Assembly: GCA_949357655.1 (NCBI GenBank)
Contig: CASHTG010000019.1
Coordinates: 1-64,000, forward strand
Direction: 5' to 3'
DNA length: 64,000 nt
DNA from: Parascedosporium putredinis
Taxonomy: Eukaryota; Ascomycota; Sordariomycetes; Microascales; Microascaceae
Shown here: piece after piece, positions 23,485 through 35,170 of the stretch
How positions within the stretch are numbered: position 1 is the stretch's first letter
How the letters are laid out: every line of letters starts with the position of its first letter
The notes under the pieces: generated by a model
The model's database searches: none
What the model saw: only the letters and a program-made list of their open reading frames with translations
What the model was told of the DNA's origin: nothing
Translations under genes and position numbers: made by a program

Positions 23485-24992
23485 GACTATTTTGGGAATT
23501 GGATATTTGTACGTCTATTTCCGCCTTGTTCTTGGGAACCGTAAAACATAACGTAAACTAGAGGGTCCAGATTCATCATTTTATAGAAAGCTCGAGGGGG
23601 CAGTAAGGATCAGCCCCCTCCTCCGACGTTCCAACTTTAGCTTTTTCTCATCATTTCCATGGGTTGAAAAGTCCCACAGACAAGCTAGGAGCGGGGTCTG
23701 CATTCACCTAGCTGCCATATCGCTGCTTCTCAACCGTGTCCGGACGCCACCAAAGAAAATGCACCGAGCAGGTGCTTCGGGATGATAAGCCAAGTGGGAG
23801 AGAGAGGATTTTGATCAACGAGAGGAAGTGAGGTGTGGTGACGGAACTCGGACTATGGGCCAATGGTGACTGAGATAATACCTTCTTGATAATGGCCTTT
23901 ACGTGATAAGCTCCAGACACTTCTCCTCGAATGTCGACCTGCAGGTCATTCGCTGGTAGCCTACACAATGATATATATGCATGGCGGAAGGGACTACCCG
24001 TGCCCACATGAGGAGCTACGGGTCCCGGAGCGGTCAAGCACCGTTAACCAATCGGTTTCGACGGGGACAGGTGTGGTGTAGCGAATTACACCGTACGTGA
24101 TTGGGTTGTTGGAGCACTCGATCCTCGCTGCATAAACCGATGAAGCCCGAGTGGCGTTGAATGGACTGGCCTGAATCACCTCGTAAAGCGCCGAAATAAA
24201 CAAGACACGGAGGCATGAAAGAAGCAATACTGATATGTAGTGCTATAATAGCCTAGCCTTAGCTGACTTTTTAACAGGGCAATATTGCAGGCTTCCACGC
24301 CGTTATTGTGCCGCGAAACCTACTTCCCGCAGTGTAGATCCCGAGGATATGTCATGTTTGTTTCTTTGCCTTCACGGTAAATGCATGTAAAGTGACTCCG
24401 TGGTACCCGAGTTTCCGTGGTTAATGTAGCGGTCCCTATGAAAATTTCGAAGCATTGTAAGTCCTAGATACTGCGAGGAGATCACTCGAACCCAAGATTT
24501 GTGGCTAGCTGTGGCCCAACCCCGGCAAAAGCAACTTTCAGGGTCACATCAGCTCCGTACCGCCAGCACTTGGTGCATCCAAGTTAAGATATGCTCTTCA
24601 GGCGAAGCCACTCTGTTGAAAGCACGACAAATAAAGGAAAAATGAGAGCGGAAATATTTCTAGCATCGGCACATCGTTGGAAAAAGAAAAAGAAAAACAA
24701 TGTAAGAAAAGGGGGTCGGGGGTCGGGGGTCGGGCGGGAAAACCAAGGTGAGCCCCGCATACGAGGTGCCGTGGAAGTGTAACCGAAGAAGCAACTTCAC
24801 ATTTCATAGCTAGTACCGTACTAGAAACATGTCGTCTATGGAGTTGATAAATGAAGCTGTGTTCCCTGCCCGATGAGCCCACTTCTTCTCGACCAATACC
24901 ATAAGCAAAAGACCTGCACAAGACGCGAGCCTCTCCACTCAGCTTAAGAAATCCCCTGCACAAACGCGAGTACTTCCCCTTTCGCGATTTCG
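23485..24992. other. Intergenic between divergent oxygenase and DUF2235 genes
   Basis: About 1.5 kb. On the minus strand 24227-23994 could encode a short secreted peptide (MLLSCLRVLFISALYEVIQA, then Cys-containing sequence), which might continue after a frame change to about 23800; it resembles no family I know and is not called. The rest is promoter sequence for the two divergent genes. Confidence 0.4.
24711..24738 (+). other. G-quadruplex-type G tract
   Basis: Three gggggtc units followed by gggcggg give four or more G runs of at least three with two-base loops. It lies about 275 bp upstream of the DUF2235 start. Direct sequence observation; folding is inferred. Confidence 0.75.
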
Positions 24993-25013
24993 TTGTTCAA
25001 GCTAGACGCCACC

Positions 25014-26869
25014 ATGCCCTACATATCCAACAACTCTAGTGGGACCTTGTCGCCCACCGTCGTGCCTGAGCCGCCTCGAGAACCCAGGAAGTTAGTTCTC
25101 TGTTTCGACGGAACGGGCAACGAATTTAGTGGATCTAATGCCGACACCAACGTTGTCAAGATCCTAAACAAGCTGGATCGCAACGACCCGAATCAATTTC
25201 ATTACTATCAAAGTAGGTAACTATATATGTGTAGGCAACGGACCACTGCTTACAAACCCCTTTAAGCTGGAATTGGAACGTACGATTTGAATGAGCAGTC
25301 TGTGAACAAAACATGGCTGGGAGAACTTCGGAGCTCTATCTCAAAAACCGTAGACCAAGCCGTCGGCACAACCTTTGATGCCCACGTCATGGCCGGGTAT
25401 CGCTTTTTAATGCGATATTATGATTCCGTAAGTGGTTATATGAATGGATCTATATGTTTAGCTAAGGGTCTCTAACGTCCATGGGGTGTTTCGCGGAGAC
25501 AGGGAGACAAGATTTACATGTTTGGGTTTAGCCGTGGCGCCTTTACAGCTAAATTTCTCGCCCGCATGATCCACACTGTCGGTCTGCTATGCAAAGGTAA
25601 TGAGGAGATGGTACCCTTCGCCTTTCGACTTTACCAGCGTTACCTAGCCGGAGAAATCGAAGATTACATGATTGAGCGAGAGATTAAGAAGGCACAAGAG
25701 GATGCTTCTGGCTGCTCACCAGCCGATGGTGAAGAGGAGCTACTTGCCCCGCCTCTCGCCGCAGAGTCGGCACTTGACGATGAGGGAAATCCCGTACAGC
25801 CCCGGAAAAAGAAGCGCCACGGCCGTAAGTTCAAAAAGGCCCGTAACGAGATTACTGCCTTCAGTAATACGTTTTGCCGGAAAGAAAAGATCATCCGGCG
25901 CGGAAAAGAGGTCGAGAGTAATATCAAAGTCTACTTCCTTGGTATTTGGGACTGTGTCAATTCCGTCGCCGTTCTAGAACGGAAGACGCCTGTGCCCGTT
26001 CCGGTGAAGGGAACTGCACACTACGTTCGGCATGCTGTTGCCATTGATGAGAGGCGCGTCAAGTTCAAGCCTGCACTTCTTGCCCAGGATGTCCGCTGCA
26101 AGGGTAGTAAGGACGAGGATATTAAGGAAGTCTGGTTCCCTGGGTGCCACGGCGATGTGGGCGGCGGTTGGCCCGCAGAGGAAGACGATGCGCACGAGGT
26201 TGCTAGTACAATGTCTATTTGGCAACGCATTAAGAGCTTCTGGACTACAGACAAGGCAAAGGAGGCTAGCCACGACGTCGCCAAGGACCCTTTCCAGATG
26301 AGTGATCTCGCACTAGCCTGGATGATCCGAGAGGTGGAGATTGTGGGTCAGAAGGATCCTGCCGCCGCCGTCAAATGGTGTAATAGTGTGAATGGCTTCA
26401 AGCGGCGGTTCAAGAAGAGAAAGGAGCAAGCGTTACGCGGTAGGATCCATGATTCGTTGCAGTTCAGCTCCGGCACGGGTTTTTTACCGTCTTGCTTTGG
26501 CATTTTATGGGTAAGTGTGTTTCCCGGGGTGGCCGTACTTTGGATTTGCCTTGAGAAACTAATTGGCCTCGTACTAGAATGGTTTCCCTTATAACCCGAT
26601 GGGAGCTTTCAAAGAACACATGGGTCAATGTACGTTTCCCGCTGAACAAAGGGTGGGCGCGCGACATTCCCAAGGACGCCGTGTTTCACCATTCAGTTTG
26701 CTGGAGGCTGGAAAATGATGCTAATTATCATCCGACCAACAACCACGGCGACAATGAAGACCCTTGTTTGAGAAATAAGGGCATCATCCGTGAGATGAAG
26801 CTTGTGACTGAGCATCACGACATACTCGACACAGATCATCAGACATTTGTTTTTGCATCCCAGCTATAA
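25014..26869 (+). CDS. DUF2235 alpha/beta-hydrolase (Tle1-type phospholipase-like)
   Basis: Four exons: 25014-25212, 25267-25427, 25503-26510, 26578-26869; introns 54, 75 and 67 nt. ATG 25014 sits in a good context (CACCATG). DUF2235 landmarks: KLVLCFDGTGNEF at the N-terminus, YYQ(T)GIGTYDLN across intron 1, the nucleophile elbow MFGFSRGAFTAK (Ser), VYFLGIWDCVNSV, and WFPGCHGDVGGGWP. The family includes bacterial type VI lipase effectors; fungal members are widespread and mostly uncharacterised. A basic insert near residue 215 (RKKKRHGRKFKK) is unusual and could be a nuclear signal or membrane-binding patch. One base is missing in a T6 run at 26480-26485, and at least one more frame break lies at about 26590-26640, after which the frame ending at 26869 is family-like (ARDIPKDAVFHHSV). 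Confidence 0.85.
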
Positions 26870-27346
26870 TAGAAAGGGGTAGTATAGATTTCGTATGAAG
26901 ATTATCAGACCGCATCTAGCTCCTAGGTAAGTGGGGTTACAGTATCGGGCCTGGATTCTCTTTACTATAAACATTTGATCTCGTAGACACAGAGGGCGGG
27001 ATATCAATATTGTAGTTGGTTTAACGTTGCATAATATATATAAGCACCCTCAGCCTTTAAGCGTATCAAATATCTACAAGACACGGTGACCAAGGGCCGA
27101 ATAAGCTACTCTGATGCGTCTTAGTTAGCTATTATCGTCTAGAAAAAAGTAACAGGTTGTGTTAAGCGAGGTTTGCTGGCCCCTACGGGCGTAAACTGCA
27201 ACAAATTCTTGATTCCCTCAGCGGCTCCAGCTACTAAGACCACTGCTTCGCACCCCTCAAGTGCTCGCAGCCTCTTAGCTTCCGGCCTAGACAGGAAATC
27301 GAGAGTAGGGCAGCATTTTTCAGTATCTAATGCCCCATGTAGTAAG
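26870..27346. other. Intergenic between convergent genes
   Basis: Nothing coding recognised; shared 3' flank of the DUF2235 gene and the small secreted protein gene. Confidence 0.5.
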
Positions 27347-27890
27347 CTAGATGATCCTTTCATGACTGCTTAGAATGGCTTCGCATTGGCGTTGTCGTCG
27401 GCACCACTGCATCCACCCAATCGAGCTATGAAATATTAGCTGACTTGATGTCTCCCATATACCACAATATACAGAGTCATACGCACCCAGAGTACAGCGG
27501 TTATCGGTATAGTGACCGTTAACGTAGCAGTCCAGCTGTTTTATATAGTGCCACCCACTTAAAACACGCTTATTAGTATAACGGCCCTCCCCGCAATCAA
27601 GGCTGGTTCTAAAGAACATACCAGTTACGCAACCCATTGATAGTCACACATTCGCCTCCGGACCGAACGCAATAGAAAGAATAGGTTTTCCCTCTCGTCA
27701 ACTTTGTCAGGACGCCCCATTTTGTACCTGGGCCCCGGCGGCAGTTCACGGTCGCCGCGCCGCCGATAATGGTGCAGCTCTGCGGACGGGAGAAGGCCCT
27801 GGGGTCAAGACTTTGGTCACCTCCATCCACGGAGTGGGCCAGAAGGCCAAGAGGGAGGAGAGCACCAGCGATGAGCGAAGAGAATTTCAT
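27347..27890 (-). CDS. Small secreted SH3b-like cysteine-containing protein
   Basis: Exon 1 (27890-27622) encodes a signal peptide (MKFSSLIAGALLPLGLLAHS) and a bacterial-SH3-like segment with CTIIGGAATVNCRRGPGTKW, LTKLTRGKTYSFYCV and GGECVTIN. The RxGPGT...L..G..Y.F pattern is that of secreted fungal SH3b-type peptides, some of which are effector candidates. An intron at 27621-27558 (GTATGT...TTTAAG, 64 nt) leads to exon 2 with LDCYVNGHYTDNRCTLG. The 3' end is uncertain: the frame runs to 27347, but sequence after CTLG is not family-like and another donor (GTGCGT) follows it. Product about 100-160 aa. Confidence 0.65.
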
Positions 27891-30800
27891 AGCAGCGGCA
27901 ATATTTTGCGATAGATTATCCGTTAGGTTAGAGATTGAATTTCAGATTTTTATGCGAGATGGTCACTCTCTTTTAACGGCAAGTGTGCCGTCCAACCGGG
28001 CTAACAACGCTCCGGGATGTAGAATGGCTTATCTGCGTGGGAGTTCACTATTGCTAAAGATAGTAAGGAAAACATTGTAGGAATGTAACCCAGCCCCGTT
28101 TAAAATTACAGGAGATCTTCAAGGGTGCATTGAGAGCTGGGAAACTTGTTAATAATGTCGAAATTTCCCAGGAGTATTTGTGTGCTTACGTTCCCAACGC
28201 AATTCATCCCGAGTCCAAACAGCCAACTTGAACCGTTGATTGCCTAACACGTGACAAGAAGGTCAGAAAATCAACCCACCACTCATCTTGCAAGAGGTTT
28301 CCACGTCATCTCGCAGAAACTAGCAATGATTGGCTCCCCGCGGACTGTGACCAAGCCCCTTATCTATTGAAACCAAGCCCGCCTGCCACCTTGATCTAGC
28401 GATTTTTACTTAGCCACGATGGGAAATATATCTAAGGACCTCGACTGAACGGGCTTGCTCCGAATCGAGTTTACGCGCGAGTGAAAACTGATGCGATCGT
28501 GGGGCCTCGGCGATCGTCTGGGCTGGAGGATTTTAGATGATCGTTGGAATAAGAACTATTAATCAATACCTTCTTGATGTAAAGCCCCTTTAGAGAACCA
28601 CCACAACTATCTGCCTATACCGAGGGATCAAGAGAGCCGAGTAGAGATGTTGTTATAGACAGGATGACAGCCAGTCAAGCAGTTCACCTCCATGATCTCC
28701 GCTCCCTCCTGGGCTGTCAGGTGGCCCCATTGACCCCACCCTTACAACTCCGCTCTCGTGCAGTGCGTAGGGGCACTCTACTAGTCCAATTCTAGACGTC
28801 TCGTTCTTCAAATGAAAAAGAATCAGCACGGTGACACAAACACCCCGAATTGAAATTCAAGCTTGACTTGGCAAAGGACGCTATCAAGCGTTAGATACCC
28901 GGAATGTTCCTTCTTAAAGAGAAAGGGTTCGTCCCGTCACGAGAAAAGAGCTCGGCTCAGATGGCGCGTATTTATTACACTTGTGCTGAGGAATAACTTT
29001 ATATAGGATAGGTGAAGGATGCTTGCTTCCCCGGCACCCGGTTATCCGATTTGAGAAGCCCAGTTACCTCATTGGCACTTCTCACCGGCGGTGGCCTCAG
29101 CCCCACTTACCTGAGACATAGCTAAAATAAGGCTATAGTGATGTTGCCCGTTATGATTTATAATATACTGAAGCTTATATCCTGTCGCTTCGAGAAGTGA
29201 ATTTTATTAACCTATTATCTTTTCCGCCGCGATAAAAAGACTTCTAGAGGTCCCATAAGCATATCGAGCTAGATAGCCGTCTAGGTTGCGACTTAATTTA
29301 GCACAATGTCATCTATTATAAGTATAGGCCCAGGTCCCGTGCTTACGACCAGGTTCGTAAGCTTCCGGCAACATTCATCACCTACTAACCTTTGCCTTTA
29401 GTTAATACTCTAATGGCCTCTAGAGCCTCCTCCGTCAACAAATAACACGGTTCTACGCGGTGGCATGTGAAGTTGGAAAACTTCCATAATTGATTTTCTT
29501 TAGAAATCCTTAGACTACCGCAAATAGCAAATGCTCGCCTCTATAGGAACGAATAAAGCTGAGCATAGAGCAGCCTAACGAGACCAAAAGCTCGTCAGTA
29601 GCCAACTAAAATCAAAATTAAAACCTTAGGGTCGAGTTTCAGAAGATGAAAGGAATTGGATGTCCTCGGATATCAGATTCGGTTAATATAGCAGATTAGT
29701 AGATAGCTTCTCCGGTTCTACTAGTTAGACTCAGCACTACCGAAGCTCTGATCATCACGATGCTCTCTAGCATCCTAACTAGTACATAGTTTACCTGCTA
29801 TATAGGTTTCTTATCTAATGGAACGCGAGTAGGTCCAAATGGAGACCCAGGCTCGAAGTATCATACCTTTCCCGATAATTGTCCGCTCTAGCCACGGCTA
29901 CTACTTTAGCAATTTTTACCTCGTTTCTTGTGTCGTACTTGGCCTCCCCTTGTTTGTGCTGAACTTCTGGATTGGCTTAACGGTAGTGACAGAGGCGATT
30001 TTACCAGCTACCACACCGGGCAATCACCTAGTTAGAGGCTAATGATTGAACCCTACACAATTGCTCCGAGTAGCAATACCGTGGTATAAGAATTCTCTCC
30101 CCGAGTCGTTGCTAGTATTATTTTATAGATCCATTACTATTACTCTTGTACTCTATCTTTTCTATATAGGTAACCCTTTCATAAGTCATCTGCTGCGACT
30201 GGAGGAGGGTCTCCGCTAAGGCCTAGATGACTTTTCTTTAACTTAACTTATAGAACCCTTTTCCTATAGAAGGCAATCATCTTAGTGTCGGTCTCTATCG
30301 GCATGACCAGTCAAATATGCGCCTTGGCTGAGGATATCCGGGTCATTTTCGGACAGCATGCCACAGTGGCCAGCTGAACATCTTTCAAGCTCTGGCTATC
30401 ACCGTTCAGCACTATAATAAACTCGTAGGCGTCTGCTGTCGTTAACATGTCAGACATACCATCACCTTGCTTTATGGTTTTAGCACGTCCAAATAGGCGC
30501 CTCACAAACGGTAGATTTGCCCTCTACTCTCAGATTCTAACAATACCAATACTGAAAACGCTCTACATGGTTTTTAGAATCGTCACAGTAGGCGGGCGCT
30601 AGTCGCAGCTTTTACAACGAAGACATACGGAGTCAAACGAAGGTTCTACCCAAATGGACCGGGCCTGGCGGCCGATTTCCCACACGTTTCTACAGATGTT
30701 TGTGGATTCTGGTGCAGGTATCTTGTAACCTCTCGGCTAATTCTACTACACTTGGACACAGATTAATGGCATTAGACCCACCTTGGATCACCATCAATCA

Positions 30801-32025
30801 CGCTTCATTCATATGCTCAGGTGAAGGTATGTGGTTTGTCAATCCGTGGTATCAATAGTAGAGCCTGGGGGTTGGAAAACCACGCTGGTACGGTTCCTCG
30901 AGCAAGAACCTAAAAACAGCACTATATATAGAACAGTTCTTCCTCACTGATAAGTATCAAGGGTTCTAAGGCTCCAGTTCCCCAGCTAGAGTATACTTTA
31001 TATAAAAGATATTCCCTCCATTTGATATGATAGTTATCATAGTGGAAATATAGACCTATAGAACTTTTAGATATATAAATGAAGGTCTATAGTTTAATTC
31101 TAAGGTAAACTAGTAAATTTCCAATTATCATAGATATTATAAGTTCATATAGAATTCTGAAAATATCGAGCGTGATAAGAAGCCTCAGTGACCTAAGTGA
31201 CAGTCACTTTAAGGTATCCTTTTAGATTATTTCTATAGGTGGAACTGGTCCTTATTATAGAACTGTTGAAGTACTTAGAATAGAGTTGAACCCTTATTTC
31301 TACCTTAGCTCTTAAAATGGACCCTTTGAAGTTTGGAACTGTTCCTTGACTGTTCCTCTGAGGTTTCCTAGACCCTCCGGGCTCTACTATATATCCTATT
31401 AGTTCAGCTTCTCCATTTCTGCTGTTTATGATCGGGCCCGGGTGTTCCCCAAGCATCAGTATAATCATTTGGAAGATGGTCGCCTATAGGGTGGTGTTAA
31501 TTGGCGAGCAGCCTTTATTTAGTGTACTCTTATAGGGCTGTTTCTACTAGGCATCATCTACAATACACACCCTAAAGTTAAAATCATCATGGCGGTGCAA
31601 CGCATATTCCATCTTAACTAGCTTATCAAGGCCTTCTAGATGATATGGATATTATATAAGGTCTTTCCCTCTTCTGAAAGTATGGGGATTGACAATAGGG
31701 CAAACGCATATGGAAAGACGAGTGACGGAGGTTTTGAAAGCAATGGCACGTACGACGACCATGCTATTAACGGAGAACAAATAGAAAAAGCACAGTGCTA
31801 GTTGTCCTTCTTAGAGGAAGTTATCAGCTAGGCCAGAGCCACACAGTGCTTGAAAATTCTCATTCTAAGGGTGAGTGAATAGACCTACGTTAGCATCCCG
31901 GGACGGATTCGGATGATCAAGCTTCTAGGTTCCATAGCGGCTACACCATAGCCTCTAGAGCGGAATCCAACGTCAATGCATCGATGGATCCTTCAAGTAG
32001 CCCTGAAGATATAAAATTGCTGGTT
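27891..32025. other. About 4.1 kb without recognisable genes
   Basis: Short ORFs only on both strands (for example 29839-30042 plus, 30505-30311 minus, 31468-31193 minus), none resembling a known family. Composition is mixed with AT-rich parts at about 30960-31160. No LTR ends, terminal inverted repeats or tandem arrays were found by eye. It separates the secreted-protein gene from the intronless FAD oxidoreductase. Confidence 0.45.
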
Positions 32026-33618
32026 CTATCGTGATATCGAATCAAGCACAGCCATTGCAGCGTTGTGGCCCCCGATACCACTGACAGCCCCTCCCCTTCT
32101 AGCTCCGGACCCGCACATAAGGATTCTCTCGCCGTATCCAGTTTCGACGCCCCACCGCTCAGCAGGTGTAGTCGGCGTATAGTCATCCTCGAGGAAGGGC
32201 CATGAGAGAGGGCCGTGGAATATATTGCCGCCAGGCATATTGAGCGCTAGCTCGATATCGCGAGTCGTCTTAGTCTCAATGCATGGCTGGCCATGTGCGT
32301 CGACGATGAGCAAATCCTCGATAGACTCTGCGAGAACAGAGTTTAGAGAGTCAATAGCGGCTCTCTGCAGCTTTGTACGCTGCGCCTCATTATTCTCGGC
32401 GGTGATAAGGCGGTTGGGGACATGTAACCCGAAAAGCGTCAGGGTGTGAGCGCCGGAATTGACGAGCTCACGACCAAGAATTGAGGCGTCTGATAAGGAG
32501 TGGCAATAGACCTCGCACGGTAAAGGATTTGGAATAGTTCCGGCTAGGGCTTGCTTATGCGCCTTTGAAAGCTGGTCGTACCTTTCGTTGATGTGAAAGG
32601 TCCCGCCGAATGCCGCCTCGGGAGAAACCATTTTGTCCCGAAGTTTCGGCAAGCGTTTTAGCAACAAATTCATCTTGACTTGGCTACCCTCAGGTCGCAG
32701 CTCCTCGCCCGGAATACTAGACTTTTCCATGAGGTCGTGAAGAACATGCGGTGCAACGTTGGAAAGGACTCGTCGGCCGGTCGCGGCGTTCTCTACCCCG
32801 TCAACGACAAACCGAACGGTGCCATCAACGTTGACCGAAGACACCTCTGCACCTGTCATAATGACCGCACCCGCACGACTAGCTGCATCTGCGAGCTGTT
32901 GACTGACGTGGCCCATACCACCGACTGGGACATCCCAATCACCAGTGCCTCCGCCAATAACGTGGTATAAGAAACAACGATTCTCAGCTAAAGGGTCATC
33001 CGTGTCTCCGAAAGTTCCAATAACCGCATCGGTGAGGGCGACGCCGCGAACAAGATCATGGGAGAGACGCGTCTCTATAAATTTTCTTATCGGTTCCTCG
33101 AACACTGCGTGCCACAGGGCATCGTCCCCGAGACGTGCCTTGGCTTGGCTTCGTGTAATTAACGGTTCCGTAACCGTCGGCCATATCGCTTGGGCGACCT
33201 TAGTAGTGTCTTGGTATAGGGCGTTGAAGCTTTCAAAGTCACTTTCCGCTCCAATTCTGCTGAAGGATGCACGCGTTGCGCCCTCATCTAGCTTATCGAT
33301 AAGCAATCCACGGTCCTCTAGATACCCCGGGACTGGCGTATACGAGGAGTAGCGGCGTCGCACCAACTCAATTTTCAGACCGAGATCTTCGATAATTTGT
33401 TTTGGCATCAAACTGACTAGGTAGGAGTATCGGGACAGATGGGCATCACATCCGTCGAAGGCGGCAACACTAACGGCGGCTCCACCTGTAGACTCCAGCC
33501 GCTCCAAAACAAGCACTGACAAGTTTGCTTTAGCGAGGTATGCCGCTGCCGTGAGCCCGTTATGGCCGCCGCCGATGATGACGACATCATATGTCGGTGA
33601 TAGAGAGATTTCCTCCAT
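32026..33618 (-). CDS. FAD-dependent phytoene-desaturase-like oxidoreductase (PYROXD2-like)
   Basis: An intact, intronless 530-aa frame. The N-terminus has the dinucleotide-binding fold DVVIIGGGHNGLTAAAYLA (GxGxxG type, residues ~10-28) followed by LSVLVLERLESTGGAA. The C-terminus has the second FAD contact, MCGSGARRGGAVSGIGGHNA, characteristic of the phytoene desaturase / PYROXD2 group. Other blocks include GGTGDWDVPVGGMGHVSQQL and NMPGGNIFHGPLSWPF. The substrate is unknown; neighbours give no carotenoid or other pathway. The lack of introns and a family spread mostly among bacteria make an old bacterial acquisition possible, though intronless fungal genes are common. Start chosen at 33618, the first ATG, directly before the Rossmann fold. 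Confidence 0.9.
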   Translation of the reverse strand: MEEISLSPTYDVVIIGGGHNGLTAAAYLAKANLSVLVLERLESTGGAAVSVAAFDGCDAHLSRYSYLVSLMPKQIIEDLGLKIELVRRRYSSYTPVPGYLEDRGLLIDKLDEGATRASFSRIGAESDFESFNALYQDTTKVAQAIWPTVTEPLITRSQAKARLGDDALWHAVFEEPIRKFIETRLSHDLVRGVALTDAVIGTFGDTDDPLAENRCFLYHVIGGGTGDWDVPVGGMGHVSQQLADAASRAGAVIMTGAEVSSVNVDGTVRFVVDGVENAATGRRVLSNVAPHVLHDLMEKSSIPGEELRPEGSQVKMNLLLKRLPKLRDKMVSPEAAFGGTFHINERYDQLSKAHKQALAGTIPNPLPCEVYCHSLSDASILGRELVNSGAHTLTLFGLHVPNRLITAENNEAQRTKLQRAAIDSLNSVLAESIEDLLIVDAHGQPCIETKTTRDIELALNMPGGNIFHGPLSWPFLEDDYTPTTPAERWGVETGYGERILMCGSGARRGGAVSGIGGHNAAMAVLDSISR

Positions 33619-35170
33619 GACTGGTTTTCGTTTTATACACGTTGAGAGTTTGATAATCTGGTGTCAATTTTGGTTTACCAAGCTGTCCTTTCCATTTCGT
33701 TTCCTTGGTGGTTTGATAAAGACGTTTGCCAAGGACGTTTGCTGTCACGCGCGGCCCCACTTCGGTGCGTGCGGGGTCACCAAAATGTCCCGGCCTGCTT
33801 GCGGGTGATATAGGCATGGAGAGATTCTCCAGCAATATCGCAAGCATAGAGGACAGCCAATCAGATAGCGAGAATGGCCTGCTAGAAACTGTACCGGATG
33901 GGGAATTGCCTCTCAGCTGCATTTTTGTTAAACACTGCGTGGCTCATTTGAGAGGCCCTCGTCGATTGTCCCGGTCCACATTGACAGAGCATCCGCTAGC
34001 TACGAAACATCTTTGATAGTAATGCAAACTTCGCTAAATTTCCTATGGGGAATGTGCGTACGCTGACAGTGCTAGTGACAGAGCAGACCTGAGCAATGGT
34101 CTTCTACCCTCACGGTATAGTGCTAGTGACGAGGTGGCGAGTTATATCAAACATCTCGCACCAACTCTGAGGCGCGGGTTATTTGCTGAATGCAATTGAA
34201 GATTACTGCCGGATTTCTATGTCATTTAGCCGGTGTTCACCCTCGACTTATCACATGCCGGAGAGGCTTCCAGCGACGGGCTGAGTCCATGCGAGACCCC
34301 TTGATTAGCTATTTAACTCTACTCGTGCATGGGTGCGTGACACGAGTCTAGGTTTTGAAATCTGTCTGAGGGTAAAAGAGGCCGATTGGGTTTAAGTTCG
34401 CGGGGATAAGACGGCTTGACGAAAACGCTCTCGAAAGAGAAGTGGCAAGCTCACAATATAACCTATCGATTGAAATGGTTAGCCAAGGGTCGCCTAAATG
34501 AAAGAAGATCTGTTCAGTCCCCCGATAAGAAATGGAATCAAAGTATCGCGCTTTAGTTAGTTGGCCAGACCGTCAACTTGGGTCCTTATAAGGGTGAACT
34601 CCATATGGCACGATCACGCACGTCTGCGGGGAGGGTTGGCGGGTTGGCCTATGGGGGTTTGTAAATGGGGCGCCAATGCGCATTAACCAGGAGAATAGAG
34701 CTTGAGAGCAGCCCCGAAAAGACTACCATTTTCGCCTCTTTCTGTGGTGCGATTCCTATACACCGCTTGGACGAGGACCCTTCGATCCCTCACAAAGGTG
34801 TGAGGTAACTGGTAACACACCAAGCACTCTTAAAAGGGTTGGCTGGATGTCAATCGGTCCGCTCAACCTCGATCAAAGGCGAAATTCTGCTTTTTGAGGC
34901 TTTGCGCCGTTGAGCCACGCTCCCTGCTGACAGGACCTAGCTTCAATTGGCTGGGTTATGTTTCAACCCCACTCAATGTTGTGCCCGGCACGAAGGATCG
35001 GGCTATGCTGGTAAGGGACATGTCAAGATGACGATCTTTACCTCACTCATTGCTCAGGCTCTAGAAGTCCAAAGCTCCTTAAATTAGCCAACCCCCGGTG
35101 CCGATATGGCTGATTTCTCAGGCTCAATAATGGCAACTTTTGTCAACTTCTCTTGTGTTTTAACGCCGCA
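33619..35170. promoter_or_regulatory. Divergent intergenic region, FAD oxidoreductase and GH43-type gene
   Basis: About 1.55 kb with no coding region. It must hold both promoters. No specific site can be named with confidence. Confidence 0.4.

Noticed and set aside
23708..24227. Possible small secreted protein on the minus strand
   Set aside because: A signal-like start exists but the frame breaks and no homologous pattern or splice sites support a gene.
31193..31468. Minus-strand ORF as a retroelement fragment
   Set aside because: No reverse-transcriptase, integrase or gag motif is readable; left uncalled.
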